Source: Bacillota bacterium (GTDB taxonomy: Bacteria; Bacillota; Desulfotomaculia; Desulfotomaculales; Desulfohalotomaculaceae). Taken from it: a stretch of 64,000 nt of DNA. A program made the position numbers and the translations under genes. The notes under the pieces were generated by a model. The model was not told where the DNA came from. It worked only from the letters and a program-made list of their open reading frames with translations, and did not search any database. Below, piece by piece: positions 8,153 to 17,598 of the stretch; positions within the stretch are counted from its first letter, which is position 1; the number at the start of each line of letters is the position of its first letter. The stretch covers positions 32,001 through 96,000 of the forward strand of contig VENI01000008.1 of NCBI GenBank assembly GCA_009711615.1, in the 5' to 3' direction.

Positions 8153-8893
8153 TTAATGCTTTTTATTAATATCCTGCTGCTGCTCAGCCTTATCTAACAA
8201 GATTAGTGGATCTACCATCAGCTTTAAGATTTCATCTGTTACCAGTTCCATATGAACACCCTGGGTTGCCACCACAGGAATAATGGGCTTGTATGGGTAG
8301 ATACGCTTTAAAAGTTTTACCGTGGTAGAAGTAACATCCCTTGGTGCTTCATCAATTTTAGTTACTACAATTATATCAGCTTCATCCAGTAAAATATTTT
8401 TGGATTCCATCAAAATCTCACCCTTAATATGAGCCGGAATAACTGTTAGCAGAATATCTGCCAATTTTCGGGATTCCTCTGACTTATATCCATCGTTTAT
8501 ACCCACTGCCTCCACTAAGAATACATTGGGACGATCAGCAGCACCGGGAATATCCCGCTGAGATAGGCTACCCAATTCCAACACCGATCGCACCTTGTTA
8601 AGGTCTTCCAGTGCCCTACGGGCATTTTTAATAAGTTTATTCTTTTCCTCTAGCTTGTTCAGTGTATCTCGAATAACCCTTTCAATATCTTCAACTACAT
8701 CCCAACCGGGTTCTGGCACAGCAATATGCAGATAGTTCACATCTATCCCTTTGTGTAAGTAGGGCTTCTCATCCTGGGCTCCAGAACCCACCGCCATAGG
8801 CTGATACCCTTTGTTCTTTAAACCTTTATAGACCTCACCCAAAATGGTACTTTTGCCAGCATCATTTCTCCCAGCAATTACTATTTTTTTCAA
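8153..8893 (-). CDS. P-loop GTPase-like protein of unclear family
   Basis: The 246-residue protein has a Walker A/G1 motif GRNDAGKST at residues 8-16 and a TKID motif (about 179-182) matching the G4 specificity motif of GTPases. DEADIIVVTK precedes it. The layout resembles SIMIBI-class metal-insertion or maturation GTPases (HypB/UreG/CobW-like), but no metal-binding histidine or cysteine run is seen. I favour a TTG start at 8893 because GAGGGGGG lies 8 bases upstream; the ATG at 8923 lacks a good site. No partner enzyme is adjacent, so the client is unknown. Confidence 0.65.
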   Translation of the reverse strand: MKKIVIAGRNDAGKSTILGEVYKGLKNKGYQPMAVGSGAQDEKPYLHKGIDVNYLHIAVPEPGWDVVEDIERVIRDTLNKLEEKNKLIKNARRALEDLNKVRSVLELGSLSQRDIPGAADRPNVFLVEAVGINDGYKSEESRKLADILLTVIPAHIKGEILMESKNILLDEADIIVVTKIDEAPRDVTSTTVKLLKRIYPYKPIIPVVATQGVHMELVTDEILKLMVDPLILLDKAEQQQDINKKH

Positions 8894-9014
8894 AATTGGT
8901 CCCCCCTCACCATTTTTATGCATACCAGTTTGCTAATTTATATGCTGGCAATTCATTTATTATGGGAGAAATACAAAAAAACATCCTTATTTTAATAGAA
9001 ATAAACCGGCTAGG

Positions 9015-9182
9015 TTAATATACGGGTACACAAATTTCACATGGATTCGTCATTAAATAAATGGTTAAATTCTGCCCATTTTTTAATTCTTCCATTGTTT
9101 GAACATTGTTAGTTCCATAAGGGCCAGTCTGCCTTATGTAAACAATCCGATATGCTGATATTTTTTCGATCATTATATCCAT
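9015..9182 (-). pseudogene. Frameshifted GyrI-like / AraC effector-binding domain relic
   Basis: From an ATG at 9182 the frame reads EKISAYRIVYIRQTGPYG then NVQTMEELK, the start of the GyrI-like small-molecule-binding domain. After a run of six A (around 9079-9084) the family continuation KWAEFNHLFND is found only one base out of frame; that frame then meets a TGA. The translated frame ends VCVPVY at 9015. One lost A and an early stop therefore break the gene. AAGGAGG lies 15 bases before the ATG, an unusually long spacing. It is too short and damaged to be functional. Confidence 0.7.
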
Positions 9183-9382
9183 AATTTATTTTCTTTGCCT
9201 CCTTAAAGAATAAATAACTTCCTCATTACAAGTTACTATGCTTTAACACAGAAAGCAAAATTTTCTAGAATGTTTAAATTCTGTTTATTATTAGTTAAGC
9301 AGAAAACTAACGAACAATTTTCATGGGCCTTATCCAGAGCGTAGTGGAACCTTAAATCCCATGGTAGGCGTTGGACCATCCT

Positions 9383-9928
9383 CTACTCACAAAATATGCT
9401 TTTACGATTTAATTTAACTTCTGAATATTTTATTGTAATTAATAATTCCTCTATAGCAGCAATAAAGACAAATACCAATGGAATCAATATAATAATATTA
9501 CTCTGTTTAAATAAAAGAACAACAGGCAAAAAATATAACAAAGCACCTGATGCCTTGTTCGCTATGGTATGTACAAATACAAATTTATTATATTTTAATT
9601 TAGTTATTAACAAATTTAATAAACGAATAATGATTATCCCTAATATTATCACCTTATAATTCACTGGAATAATTGAAGAATATAATTTTAAAAATATAAA
9701 AACTAGTATTACATAAAAGATAAAATCGGCAAATGAATCTAATTTTGCACCTAACTCACTTTCTAACTTAAATTTTCTTGCTATGAAACCATCAAGTATA
9801 TCGGTTAAACCTATCACAAAGTAAAGAAAAACAAAGCCAATCCGATTATTGATAAATAATATTAATAAAACAGAACATATAATTCTTAGTACAGAAAGTA
9901 TATTTGGAATATATCTATTCAATTTCAT
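9383..9928 (-). CDS. CDP-alcohol phosphatidyltransferase family protein
   Basis: The 181-residue, strongly hydrophobic protein has about six membrane segments and the family catalytic motif DGxxARx8GxxxDxxxD at residues 46-68 (DGFIAR...G...D...D). It transfers a phosphatidyl group from a CDP-lipid to an alcohol in the membrane; whether the product is PGP, PS, PI or another lipid is not clear. The coding sequence is far more AT-rich than its flanks, which suggests acquisition from elsewhere. AAAGGAG lies close to the ATG. No operon partner is visible. Confidence 0.85.
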   Translation of the reverse strand: MKLNRYIPNILSVLRIICSVLLILFINNRIGFVFLYFVIGLTDILDGFIARKFKLESELGAKLDSFADFIFYVILVFIFLKLYSSIIPVNYKVIILGIIIIRLLNLLITKLKYNKFVFVHTIANKASGALLYFLPVVLLFKQSNIIILIPLVFVFIAAIEELLITIKYSEVKLNRKSIFCE

Positions 9929-10494
9929 TTCTCCTTTTCTACTAATAGAATTTGTATGGTCTTTCGCCTAATGTTCCGTGTTCCAGACGTTTCTGAGTCG
10001 GAACCCAAAGGAATACATCTTGGTATGCTTTGCACCCGACGAGGAAATGTGGAGCGATGGCTTGACCACAAAAACCTCCTACAGCACCCTTGCTGGGACA
10101 TATTGTTACCTGAATTGCAACATATCTATACCAGTTCATTAAGCAATGCAATATTCTAAATTTAGTAAGCATTTAATTTCTTTCTCGTCTCGATTCTAAC
10201 TTCCCCTAATAGACATTAACGACCTAGTTAAACTATGAAACCAACCCCGCCTTGAGAACGGAAGTTTTGGTGTTACTTAATTAATCTGTTAGATTTATCC
10301 AAATAGGTTGAACCTATGATGAAAAATTCTATTTTTGCATCTACTACTCCTGTATAAGGAGTACGTTATTTAAATGCGCTGTTTATGTTATCTTTTATCA
10401 GAAAATACCCTAACAGGCAGGATTTCCCTGACTAGTTGGATAATATTATATTTAGTTAACTACATATAAAATTTTTAAATAACGGGGGATAGTT
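9929..10494. other. Unassigned region between the phosphatidyltransferase and SLH genes
   Basis: About 565 bases hold no convincing gene. Bases 9957-10100 are GC-richer than their surroundings, and frames of about 65-75 codons are open on both strands, but neither matches a family I recognise. The last 60 bases are AT-rich and contain the likely promoter and the GGGGGAT Shine-Dalgarno of the SLH gene. Confidence 0.3.
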
Positions 10495-12270
10495 ATGAAA
10501 AAAGCTAATAAAGTTACGTTAATATTACTTACTTTAACCTTACTTTTAACTGCATTTACAACCATTGGGGCAGCACAACCATTTTTCCCAGATGTAAAAG
10601 ATCATTGGGGTAAAAAAAGTATTGAAAAGATGGCCACTGCAGGAATAATTAACGGATATCCCAACGGTACCTTTAAGCCAAATGATCCGGTGATGAGGTT
10701 ACATACCATTTATATGCTGGCCAGAGTAAAAGAACTCGATGACAAAGTCAATGATTATAACTTGAGCGATTTTGATTACCAGTTCCCTCCTAACATCCAA
10801 GATGCCACCCAGAAAAAATATCTGGCAGTGGCGGTGGAGGAGGGTTGGCTATTAGGTAGTGGATTAAAGTATTTTAATCCCAGAGAAAATGCTACCAGAC
10901 AGGAAGTAGCCAGTTTCATCGCATTAGCCTTTAATTTAAGAGGGGATTTTAACAGCCTGCCTTTTACAGATAAAAATAATATCAGCACTAGATCTAGAAG
11001 TTATGTGGCAGGGGTTTACGAAGCAGGTATCCTACAAGGCAGAACACCAACTACCTTTGCACCCCAGGAGAAGGTAAAACGTGCAGAATTGGCAATAATT
11101 CTTGATAGAGTAATAGATCAGGGATTAGCAGATCAAGATTATGACTACCAATATAATAATGAAGACAACAACAGCAACGATTACTCGGACACAGGATATT
11201 TTGGGAAAATCAAGGAGTTAACCATGGACTCTATAAAAGTTGACCTGTTGGACGATGATGATACTGAAACTTACGATTTAAGTGATGATGTCCGGTTCTA
11301 TGATGAAGATGAGGATGAAACTTCATTATTGTCTTTCAGTGAAGACGATTATATTAGGTTTACCCTATCAGGGGGAGATGCAGAATCAATTTACATGATG
11401 GAGGATATTGACAGCATTACTGGGAAGATTATTGATCTTGAAGATGATGAAATCACTGTTGCTAAGAATAGTAGTAAAGATATAGATTTAGATGTGGACG
11501 ACGACTCCATCATAGTGGTTGATGAAGACGGTGACGCTTACGATTACGATGACCTGGAAAAAGGTTACAAAGTGGAAGTAACATACAGCGAGGATGAAGC
11601 AATTAAAATTAGGGTTCTTGATGAAGAAATTGATAACCTCATTGGTACCATTTACAGCTTAAGAAATGATGAAGATGACGAGGACGACTGGGAACTTGAG
11701 TTATTAGACATTTATGGTGACCGGGTAGACTATGACGTAGATGAAGATGTGGATGTTTATGACTATGACGGAGACAAACTTGATTTTTGGGATCTAGACG
11801 ACGACGACCGCGACTATGCGGTATTACATTTAAACAGGCGTAACGACGTGGAAGAGATCGCCTTGGCTGAAACCATCGAAGGTGTCATTGAAGACTTGGA
11901 TGATGATGACATCGAAGTGGACGGAGCAACATTTGATTTAAGTAGTGATATTGATATTGAGAACTACTTAATTGGAAGCGAAGTACGGATTTATGTGCAT
12001 GACGATGAGGTATTAGTAATAGAGGTTAAAGAAGATGAAGACAACATTACTGTTCCCGGTAAAGTTGATGATATTGATGATGATCACTGGGAAATAACCA
12101 TTGAACAGGACAGTGATAACGAATTCACCTTTGAAGTGGATGATGATGTAGACATTATTGATGATGAAGACGGTGATAACCTAGATTTTGATGACATTGA
12201 CGATGGCTGGGAAGTTGAACTGGAACTTGACGATGGTGTCGTTACTGAAATAACAGTCATTGAAAAATAA
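10495..12270 (+). CDS. SLH-domain surface protein with a highly acidic repeat region
   Basis: The 591-residue protein has a signal peptide (about 1-27, ending GAA) and three S-layer homology modules, at about 30-80, 95-145 and 155-200 (FFPDVKDHWGKKSIEKM; NGYPNGTFKPND; AEQ/QGRTPTTFAP-type ends). SLH modules bind pyruvylated secondary cell-wall polymers. The rest, about 215-591, is dominated by Asp and Glu with repeated units such as DDDIEVDG and DDDVDIID, arranged as short beta-like repeats. It would be anchored on the cell wall, with possible calcium or cation binding (inference). GGGGGAT precedes the ATG. Confidence 0.85.
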   Translation: MKKANKVTLILLTLTLLLTAFTTIGAAQPFFPDVKDHWGKKSIEKMATAGIINGYPNGTFKPNDPVMRLHTIYMLARVKELDDKVNDYNLSDFDYQFPPNIQDATQKKYLAVAVEEGWLLGSGLKYFNPRENATRQEVASFIALAFNLRGDFNSLPFTDKNNISTRSRSYVAGVYEAGILQGRTPTTFAPQEKVKRAELAIILDRVIDQGLADQDYDYQYNNEDNNSNDYSDTGYFGKIKELTMDSIKVDLLDDDDTETYDLSDDVRFYDEDEDETSLLSFSEDDYIRFTLSGGDAESIYMMEDIDSITGKIIDLEDDEITVAKNSSKDIDLDVDDDSIIVVDEDGDAYDYDDLEKGYKVEVTYSEDEAIKIRVLDEEIDNLIGTIYSLRNDEDDEDDWELELLDIYGDRVDYDVDEDVDVYDYDGDKLDFWDLDDDDRDYAVLHLNRRNDVEEIALAETIEGVIEDLDDDDIEVDGATFDLSSDIDIENYLIGSEVRIYVHDDEVLVIEVKEDEDNITVPGKVDDIDDDHWEITIEQDSDNEFTFEVDDDVDIIDDEDGDNLDFDDIDDGWEVELELDDGVVTEITVIEK

Positions 12271-12278
12271 TACGCCTT

Positions 12279-12306
12279 ACCACCGCCTTAATGGGCGGTG
12301 GTTTTA
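12279..12306 (+). terminator. Terminator of the SLH gene
   Basis: ACCACCGCC / GGCGGTGGT form a 9-bp perfect stem with a short loop, followed by TTTTATTT, 8 bases past the stop. Confidence 0.88.
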
Positions 12307-12573
12307 TTTAAGTAAAAAAATTATAAATATAACTATAGATACTTTTAAAATTTGTGACAAAAAAATACGGCTCTTAACATCCCTTTCGTTAATTTCAATT
12401 AAGTGATTGATATGGGTTATATGAGATATCTGCATCCGATTGATAGCCTGCTGGTTATCAAATGTTTCGGTATAATTGCTATTTAACCTAGAGTCAATTA
12501 AGTAGAGAAGAGTGGAATAAATTGTGCTACCTATAAGTATTACAATTAAAAGCCAACCCAACATTTCCAACAC
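12304..12573 (-). CDS. Small two-helix membrane protein of unknown function
   Basis: The product of about 89 residues has hydrophobic segments at both ends (LGWLLIVILIGSTIY and VSIVIFIIFLLK) around a polar, histidine-containing middle (ISHITHINH). I prefer a GTG start at 12573, since AAAGGAG (12584-12590) lies at a proper distance; the ATG at 12594 precedes that site. The stop overlaps the terminator of the convergent SLH gene. No family is recognised. Confidence 0.5.
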   Translation of the reverse strand: MLEMLGWLLIVILIGSTIYSTLLYLIDSRLNSNYTETFDNQQAINRMQISHITHINHLIEINERDVKSRIFLSQILKVSIVIFIIFLLK

Positions 12574-12664
12574 CTTAATCATCTCCTTTATCATATTACA
12601 ACTAACTATACATTCTCCAAAAATTGGAAATACCTTCTATCGAATAACAACTAATAAAATCGAA

Positions 12665-12696
12665 AAAAGCAAGGTGCTATCTGCCACCTTGCTTTT
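12665..12696 (-). terminator. Terminator of the PsbP/DUF1795-like gene
   Basis: A 12-bp perfect stem (AAAAGCAAGGTG / CACCTTGCTTTT) lies 5 bases past the stop, with T-rich flanks. Confidence 0.88.
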
Positions 12697-12700
12697 ACTA

Positions 12701-13258
12701 CTAGTATTTTACCGTTAACGAGGAGACTAGTTCATTAAAGACCTCCTCATCATTTTCTGACCAGTTACCTTCTTTAACAAATAAGCTAATCCGGTAGATG
12801 CATTTGTCACGTACAAAGAAAAATTCCTTTGCAACCACCTGATCTTTTGCACTTCTTTCATAACTTACCAAGTAACCCTCTTTAGTGCCCAACTGGCACG
12901 GTTTCATGTTTAAATTCTTAACTAGGTCAACGTCGGCAGGGCTATTTAAGCTTTCTTTTAAAAATTTCTCCAAGGGTTTTGAGGCTGCCCAGATTTGTAC
13001 AAAGCCATGACTGCGACCACCGGGGTCAATATAGGTAACATGATGCAGAATTTCTTTACCTTCAACCTCCTCTTTACTTACCTGCCAACCATCCGGACAA
13101 GTAAATTCCAGTGCATAATCGCTATAGTGCTGATCATCGGCAGTGGCCAGTGCAAATAATGCTGTGTTAGGAGTCAAGTTATATGAACTGCTGTACCAGT
13201 AAAACCCACCGGCAATCAAGCAAAGTAAAAACAATCCTTCTAAAAAGCGTTTAAACAA
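12701..13258 (-). CDS. Membrane-anchored protein with PsbP/DUF1795-like domain
   Basis: The 185-residue protein has an N-terminal membrane helix (about 5-25) and an outside domain starting YALEFTCPDGWQVSKE. That pattern of a hydrophobic strand, a proline-glycine-tryptophan turn, and later FFFVRDKCIYRISLFV resembles PsbP-like/DUF1795 folds found in many Firmicutes lipoproteins. Two cysteines are present in the external domain. It starts at TTG with GGGGGT upstream. It is probably single-gene, framed by two terminators. The role is unknown. Confidence 0.55.
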   Translation of the reverse strand: MFKRFLEGLFLLCLIAGGFYWYSSSYNLTPNTALFALATADDQHYSDYALEFTCPDGWQVSKEEVEGKEILHHVTYIDPGGRSHGFVQIWAASKPLEKFLKESLNSPADVDLVKNLNMKPCQLGTKEGYLVSYERSAKDQVVAKEFFFVRDKCIYRISLFVKEGNWSENDEEVFNELVSSLTVKY

Positions 13259-13361
13259 AATAATACCCCCAATGCCTTTTGTATTAAATCTTATGATTTA
13301 CCATTGCCATGTAGTACCATTTTTTAGAATTTTTTGGATATATTCTTTTATGCAAAAAAAA

Positions 13362-13385
13362 TAAGCCGGGCGTTTACCCGGCTTA
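13362..13385 (-). terminator. Terminator of the Na/Pi cotransporter gene
   Basis: The 9-bp perfect stem TAAGCCGGG / CCCGGCTTA lies 2 bases past the stop and is followed by a long T run on the minus strand. Confidence 0.92.
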
Positions 13386-13387
13386 CT

Positions 13388-15076
13388 CTAGTCTTCTTTT
13401 GTTTTTACTGGACATGCATTGGGGCCATAAATTAACTCAACTTCATCCTGCCAGGTGCAGGACACCTCATCAGTGAGTGACATGGCAATGTTATTTAAGT
13501 GCTCAGCCATTCTTAAGTAGGAGTTAATCACATCCAAGAAAATGGAACTGGTATTTTCGGTATCTTTACCACCAATCTGCATTCTGGCAAAGTGACTCAT
13601 TCTAAATCTAAACTCCAAGTCCACAATCTCATCATGATGGCTCTTAGCTTTTTCGGCCAGGTAACAGCTATTATTTACAACAGCTGTATTTACAACATGC
13701 AACATTTCAACCAGCTTATTCTGCATCATAGTTATCTCACGTTGTCCATCTGAAGAAAAGTCACCGTTATTAGCGTACTTGCTTTCTGCAAGATAGACAA
13801 TATTCTTTTCTATAACATCACCAATGTGCTCATAATCCTTAACAATGGTTATTAACCCCATACAGCGGTTAAACTCCTCCCTTGAAAGGGATTTTCGCAT
13901 AATTTTAGTTAAATATTGGTTGGTGGCTTCAGTTAATTCATCCACCGAGTCTTCCTGCTGTAACATGTTTTCTGCTGAACCTGGATCATATTGCTTAAAC
14001 AGTTCATCACATTTAGACACCATCTCGGTAACAATATCCGAAATGCGAAAAATTTCTTTTGATGCCATACCAATGGCAATAGAAGGACTGGACAACATCG
14101 ATTCATCTAAGTATTTAGGTTTAACTATTCCGTTAGGATTTTCTTTTTCTGGTACTATTCTCTCTAAAAACTTAGCGAACTGTGCAGTAAAGGGTAAGAA
14201 AAGTAAAGCAATTACCACATTAAAAATTGTATGGGCGTTGGCCACTTGGAACCCTGGGGAACCAGGTGTTACCCAACTAACTAAATCAGAAAAAAGACTT
14301 ACAAATGGCACAAAAATTAATACACCAACCAACTTAAACAAAAAGTGAGCTGTGGCCACTCGCTGGGATTCACGGGTGGACCCTAAACTGGACAGCATCG
14401 CTGTAAATGAAGTGCCGATATTTGCACCAAACAGCAGGTAAATGGCTGAGGCAATAGGAATCATCCCTTCCATTGATAAAACCATTATGATACCTATTGT
14501 AGCTGCACTGCTGTGTACCAAAAATGTAAATATCGCTGCCAGTACAATGGCCAGTACCGGAAAATCACTTATATTTAGTAACATATCTTTAAAAAATGGG
14601 GATTCCCTCAATGGATGCATGGTGTCAGACATAATTTTCAAACCTAAGAAAAGTAATCCGAAACCAATAAGTGCCTGGCCTATTCTTTTATATTTTTCTT
14701 TTTTTGAAAAGAAAATGATAGTCGCCCCAACCCCCACAATGGGCAAGGCTATTTCTGTCACTTTCAACGCCATTAACTGAGCTGTTACAGTAGTACCAAT
14801 ATCTGCACCAAGAATCATCGCCAAAGTCTGCCTCAGTGATATAATAGATGCACTGGTTAGCCCCACTAAAATAACAGTGGTAGCTGTACTGCTTTGGAAG
14901 ATTATCGTTACCACAGCACCAGCAAGCATACCAACCACTCTATTTTTAGTAAGTGTACTTAATGCTGTTCGTAATTTTTGGCCGGCAATTTTTTGTAATC
15001 CCTCACTCATAATGTACATTCCATAGAGCAACAGACCCATCCCGCCAATTAAATTTAATGTTACATCTGTCCACAT
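13388..15076 (-). CDS. Na/Pi cotransporter family protein with C-terminal PhoU-like domain
   Basis: The 562-residue protein has 8-9 membrane segments in two halves, each containing the PNaS-family QSSTA-type motif (FQSSTATTVIL in the first, VHSSAATIGII in the second). A cytoplasmic helical PhoU-like domain runs from about residue 335 to the end. Such proteins couple phosphate or another anion to sodium, or act in phosphate export. The start is taken as the ATG at 15076, just before WTDVTLNLIGG. The gene is monocistronic with its own terminator. Confidence 0.9.
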   Translation of the reverse strand: MWTDVTLNLIGGMGLLLYGMYIMSEGLQKIAGQKLRTALSTLTKNRVVGMLAGAVVTIIFQSSTATTVILVGLTSASIISLRQTLAMILGADIGTTVTAQLMALKVTEIALPIVGVGATIIFFSKKEKYKRIGQALIGFGLLFLGLKIMSDTMHPLRESPFFKDMLLNISDFPVLAIVLAAIFTFLVHSSAATIGIIMVLSMEGMIPIASAIYLLFGANIGTSFTAMLSSLGSTRESQRVATAHFLFKLVGVLIFVPFVSLFSDLVSWVTPGSPGFQVANAHTIFNVVIALLFLPFTAQFAKFLERIVPEKENPNGIVKPKYLDESMLSSPSIAIGMASKEIFRISDIVTEMVSKCDELFKQYDPGSAENMLQQEDSVDELTEATNQYLTKIMRKSLSREEFNRCMGLITIVKDYEHIGDVIEKNIVYLAESKYANNGDFSSDGQREITMMQNKLVEMLHVVNTAVVNNSCYLAEKAKSHHDEIVDLEFRFRMSHFARMQIGGKDTENTSSIFLDVINSYLRMAEHLNNIAMSLTDEVSCTWQDEVELIYGPNACPVKTKED

Positions 15077-15328
15077 AAATATCATCACCATTCAGAGAAA
15101 AAATATTTAACTAATTAGCTTGTTTAATATTTCACTAGCATATTTATAAAAAAAATTAATCCATTTTTATTATACATGAGCATTTATAATCAGTAAAGCG
15201 AAGCCAGTTACAGGAAAGGCAAACCTTTTACATATTACTAATAACTAAGTAACTTTTTATACCATATATAGAACTACATTTCAAGGGATTTTTCTTTAAC
15301 GTTCAAAAAAGCACGTTAAAAAGAAAAG

Positions 15329-15354
15329 CCTCCGTACTTTTTGTTGTACGGAGG
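15329..15354 (-). terminator. Isolated terminator-like hairpin
   Basis: The 9-bp perfect stem CCTCCGTAC / GTACGGAGG is followed on the minus strand by CTTTTCTTTTT. No minus-strand gene lies between it and the plus-strand YkgJ gene, so it may end an unannotated small RNA or leader made from 15360-15580. The remainder of 15077-15585 holds promoter-like AT-rich sequence and no ORF that I can support. Confidence 0.55.
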
Positions 15355-15585
15355 AAATAAGAATTAGGGTGATAATGTTCTCGTGGAGAGAAAAGAATCG
15401 TGTCAATGTTATTTTGTCACAACCAGGGCATTCCTTTCAGTCAGCTAGATGACAATCATTAAGTTAATTTTCGAAATTATTTTAAAATGATTCATTCCAC
15501 TGATACTATCGCCAACTAAAGTATAATTTGTTATAATTGAAAAGTGAAATAATTAACTAAATACCTAACAAGGAGTTGACAGTAT

Positions 15586-16329
15586 ATGCTGCCATCCGTT
15601 GAACTTTATAATGCTTTGAATAAAGCCCAGGGAAACAATATGCTGGCAGAACTGCAGCAAATTTATGACAAACTTCCCCAAACAACATGCAACAATTGTG
15701 CTTCCTGTTGTAATTGGGGTAGTCCCCCAGCTTTCTTTATTGAGTACTTAAACATGTATAAGTATGTACGGGACAACATGAAAGAACAATGGGGAGAAGT
15801 GTTAACCAGGAGTGCCGAATATTTTTATCTTGAACTGGTAGATGTTAACCAAAAGTGTCCCTTTGTAGGACCTGACAACCGTTGCTCAATATATCAAGTG
15901 CGTCCATTAAGTTGCCGAATATATGGTCTTTTGGCTAAAAGTGATTTTGAAAAAGGTGACCTAAATCAAGGATTGAAATTTATCGCTAGTAAGTTATGGG
16001 ATGAGTATCAAATAAAAGTACCAAGTGAAATTGCCAATAGCGAATTAAAATGGTGCGGTAATGTTAAAAATCCAACTGGCAAACATTTAAAAATGGATGT
16101 ACTGGTAAGCGCAACCAGTGAAGTGGCCAAGATAGATGCTCGTTTCTTTCCGGAAAATTTAGTAGACCAAGAAGGAACTTCCCTTCCCTACCCAGTGCAT
16201 TTAATGAACACCGTACTGGGGGATGGTGCCAGGGCTCGCAAAATTAAAATTATGAAGGAGTTTGCTGACCAAGGCACTAAGACAATGCTTGCACCCATCC
16301 TAAAAAAAGCAAATAATTTTGAGTTTTAA
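15586..16329 (+). CDS. YkgJ-family cysteine cluster protein
   Basis: The 247-residue protein has the cysteine signature CNNCASCC near residue 36 and a second group CPFVGPDNRCSIYQVRPLSC near residue 95-115. This is the pattern of YkgJ/Fe-S-type zinc or iron chelating domains (CxxCxxCC...C...C...RPxxCR). The metal-binding role is predicted for the family; the substrate is unknown. AAGGAG precedes the ATG by about 10 bases. It converges on ychF with a shared terminator. Confidence 0.8.
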   Translation: MLPSVELYNALNKAQGNNMLAELQQIYDKLPQTTCNNCASCCNWGSPPAFFIEYLNMYKYVRDNMKEQWGEVLTRSAEYFYLELVDVNQKCPFVGPDNRCSIYQVRPLSCRIYGLLAKSDFEKGDLNQGLKFIASKLWDEYQIKVPSEIANSELKWCGNVKNPTGKHLKMDVLVSATSEVAKIDARFFPENLVDQEGTSLPYPVHLMNTVLGDGARARKIKIMKEFADQGTKTMLAPILKKANNFEF

Positions 16330-16348
16330 TATTGAGTGTTTATATTAA

Positions 16349-16375
16349 AAGGCCGGGCTCTATTAGCCCGGCCTT
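16349..16375. terminator. Bidirectional terminator between ykgJ-like gene and ychF
   Basis: The 10-bp perfect stem AAGGCCGGGC / GCCCGGCCTT with a 7-base loop has T runs on both strands. It separates two convergent genes and overlaps almost to the stop of ychF. Confidence 0.92.
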
Positions 16376-16379
16376 ATTT

Positions 16380-17480
16380 TTATACATTAAAACGGAAATT
16401 AATAATGTCTCCATCTTCTACAATATATTCTTTTCCTTCTAAGTGATATTTACCTTCATCTTTCAGCTTTGACATGCTGCCGTACTCTACTAAGTCTTCA
16501 TATTTTACCACTTCCGCTCGTATAAAGCCCCGTTCTATGTCCGAATGAATTTTACCGGCTGCTTTTTTGGCATTGCTACCCCGACGAATGGTCCAGGCTT
16601 TGACCTCATCTTCACCACAAGTAAAGAAGGGGATTAGGCCCAAGAAATCATATGAAGCTTTAGCCAACCTGTCCACACCGGAAATTGAGATCCCCAGGTC
16701 TTCCATGAACATTTCTCGGTCCTCTGAGGGCAGCTGGCTGATTTCCATTTCTATTTTCGCACATATGGTTAGTACGGGTATATTACGCTCTTTTGCCCAG
16801 GCTTCAATATCTGCTTTACCGGGATAATCATTATTTTTAAACTGCTCTTCATCAATGTTAATCACTAGCATTATGGGGATTTCGGTAAAGAAATTGTAGT
16901 GTTGCAACATTTCCTTTTCGTCTTCAGAAATCTCTACAGCAGTAAGAGGTATTTCGTTCTCCAGTGCATCCAGTAATTTTTTCAACAATTCCATTTCTTG
17001 TTGCTGTTCTTTTTTTATTTTTTTGCCACTTTGAATGCGTTCTATACGCTTATCCAATAGTTCCATATCAGCAAAAAGTAGTTCTGTACTAATTGTTTCT
17101 ATATCCCTCATCGGGTCAACATTGTCTTCAGCATGGGCAACTTCTGAGTTGTCAAAAGCCCTCACCACATGCACCAGCATGTCTACATTGCGGATATCAC
17201 TTAAAAACTTGTTGCCAACACCCTGTCCCTGGCTGGCACCCCTTACCAACCCCGGCATATCACTGATTTGAATTTGGGCATAATTTGTTTTACGTGGATT
17301 AAACATATCTGACAAAAAGTCAATGCGTTTATCCGGCACTCTGGCCACACCGACATTAGTTTCAGTTTTGCCGGTTAAAAAATTTGATGTTTCTAACTGA
17401 GAATTGGTAAGTAAATTAAATAGTGTAGTTTTACCGACCAATGGTAATCCTATTAAACCAGTAGTTAAATTCAATCTCAT
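16380..17480 (-). CDS. ychF: Redox-regulated ATPase YchF (Obg-like)
   Basis: The 366-residue protein shows the YchF layout: P-loop GLPLVGKTT (residues 11-19), NVGVARVPD, switch region DMPGLVRGASQGQGVGNKFL, and a C-terminal TGS domain (AWTIRRGS...HSDIERGFIRAEV...DGDIINFRF). YchF prefers ATP over GTP and binds ribosomes, with links to oxidative stress. The P-loop has Leu-Val and Thr-Thr where the usual form is NVGKST, a mild variant. The ATG at 17480 follows AAGGGAG. The stop adjoins the shared terminator. Confidence 0.93.
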   Translation of the reverse strand: MRLNLTTGLIGLPLVGKTTLFNLLTNSQLETSNFLTGKTETNVGVARVPDKRIDFLSDMFNPRKTNYAQIQISDMPGLVRGASQGQGVGNKFLSDIRNVDMLVHVVRAFDNSEVAHAEDNVDPMRDIETISTELLFADMELLDKRIERIQSGKKIKKEQQQEMELLKKLLDALENEIPLTAVEISEDEKEMLQHYNFFTEIPIMLVINIDEEQFKNNDYPGKADIEAWAKERNIPVLTICAKIEMEISQLPSEDREMFMEDLGISISGVDRLAKASYDFLGLIPFFTCGEDEVKAWTIRRGSNAKKAAGKIHSDIERGFIRAEVVKYEDLVEYGSMSKLKDEGKYHLEGKEYIVEDGDIINFRFNV

Positions 17481-17598
17481 CACACTCCCTTGACAATTTT
17501 AGCAAAAAAACCCTACTTCCACAAGCAGAATGCTGATGTGAACTGTCAGATATGATAAAATTAAAAGGGAAATAAACTATATTTAGGCAGGTGTAGGC

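Noticed and set aside
9942-10172. Open frames on both strands in a GC-richer patch.
   Set aside because: Neither frame has a recognisable domain or a good Shine-Dalgarno, and each could be a shadow of the other.
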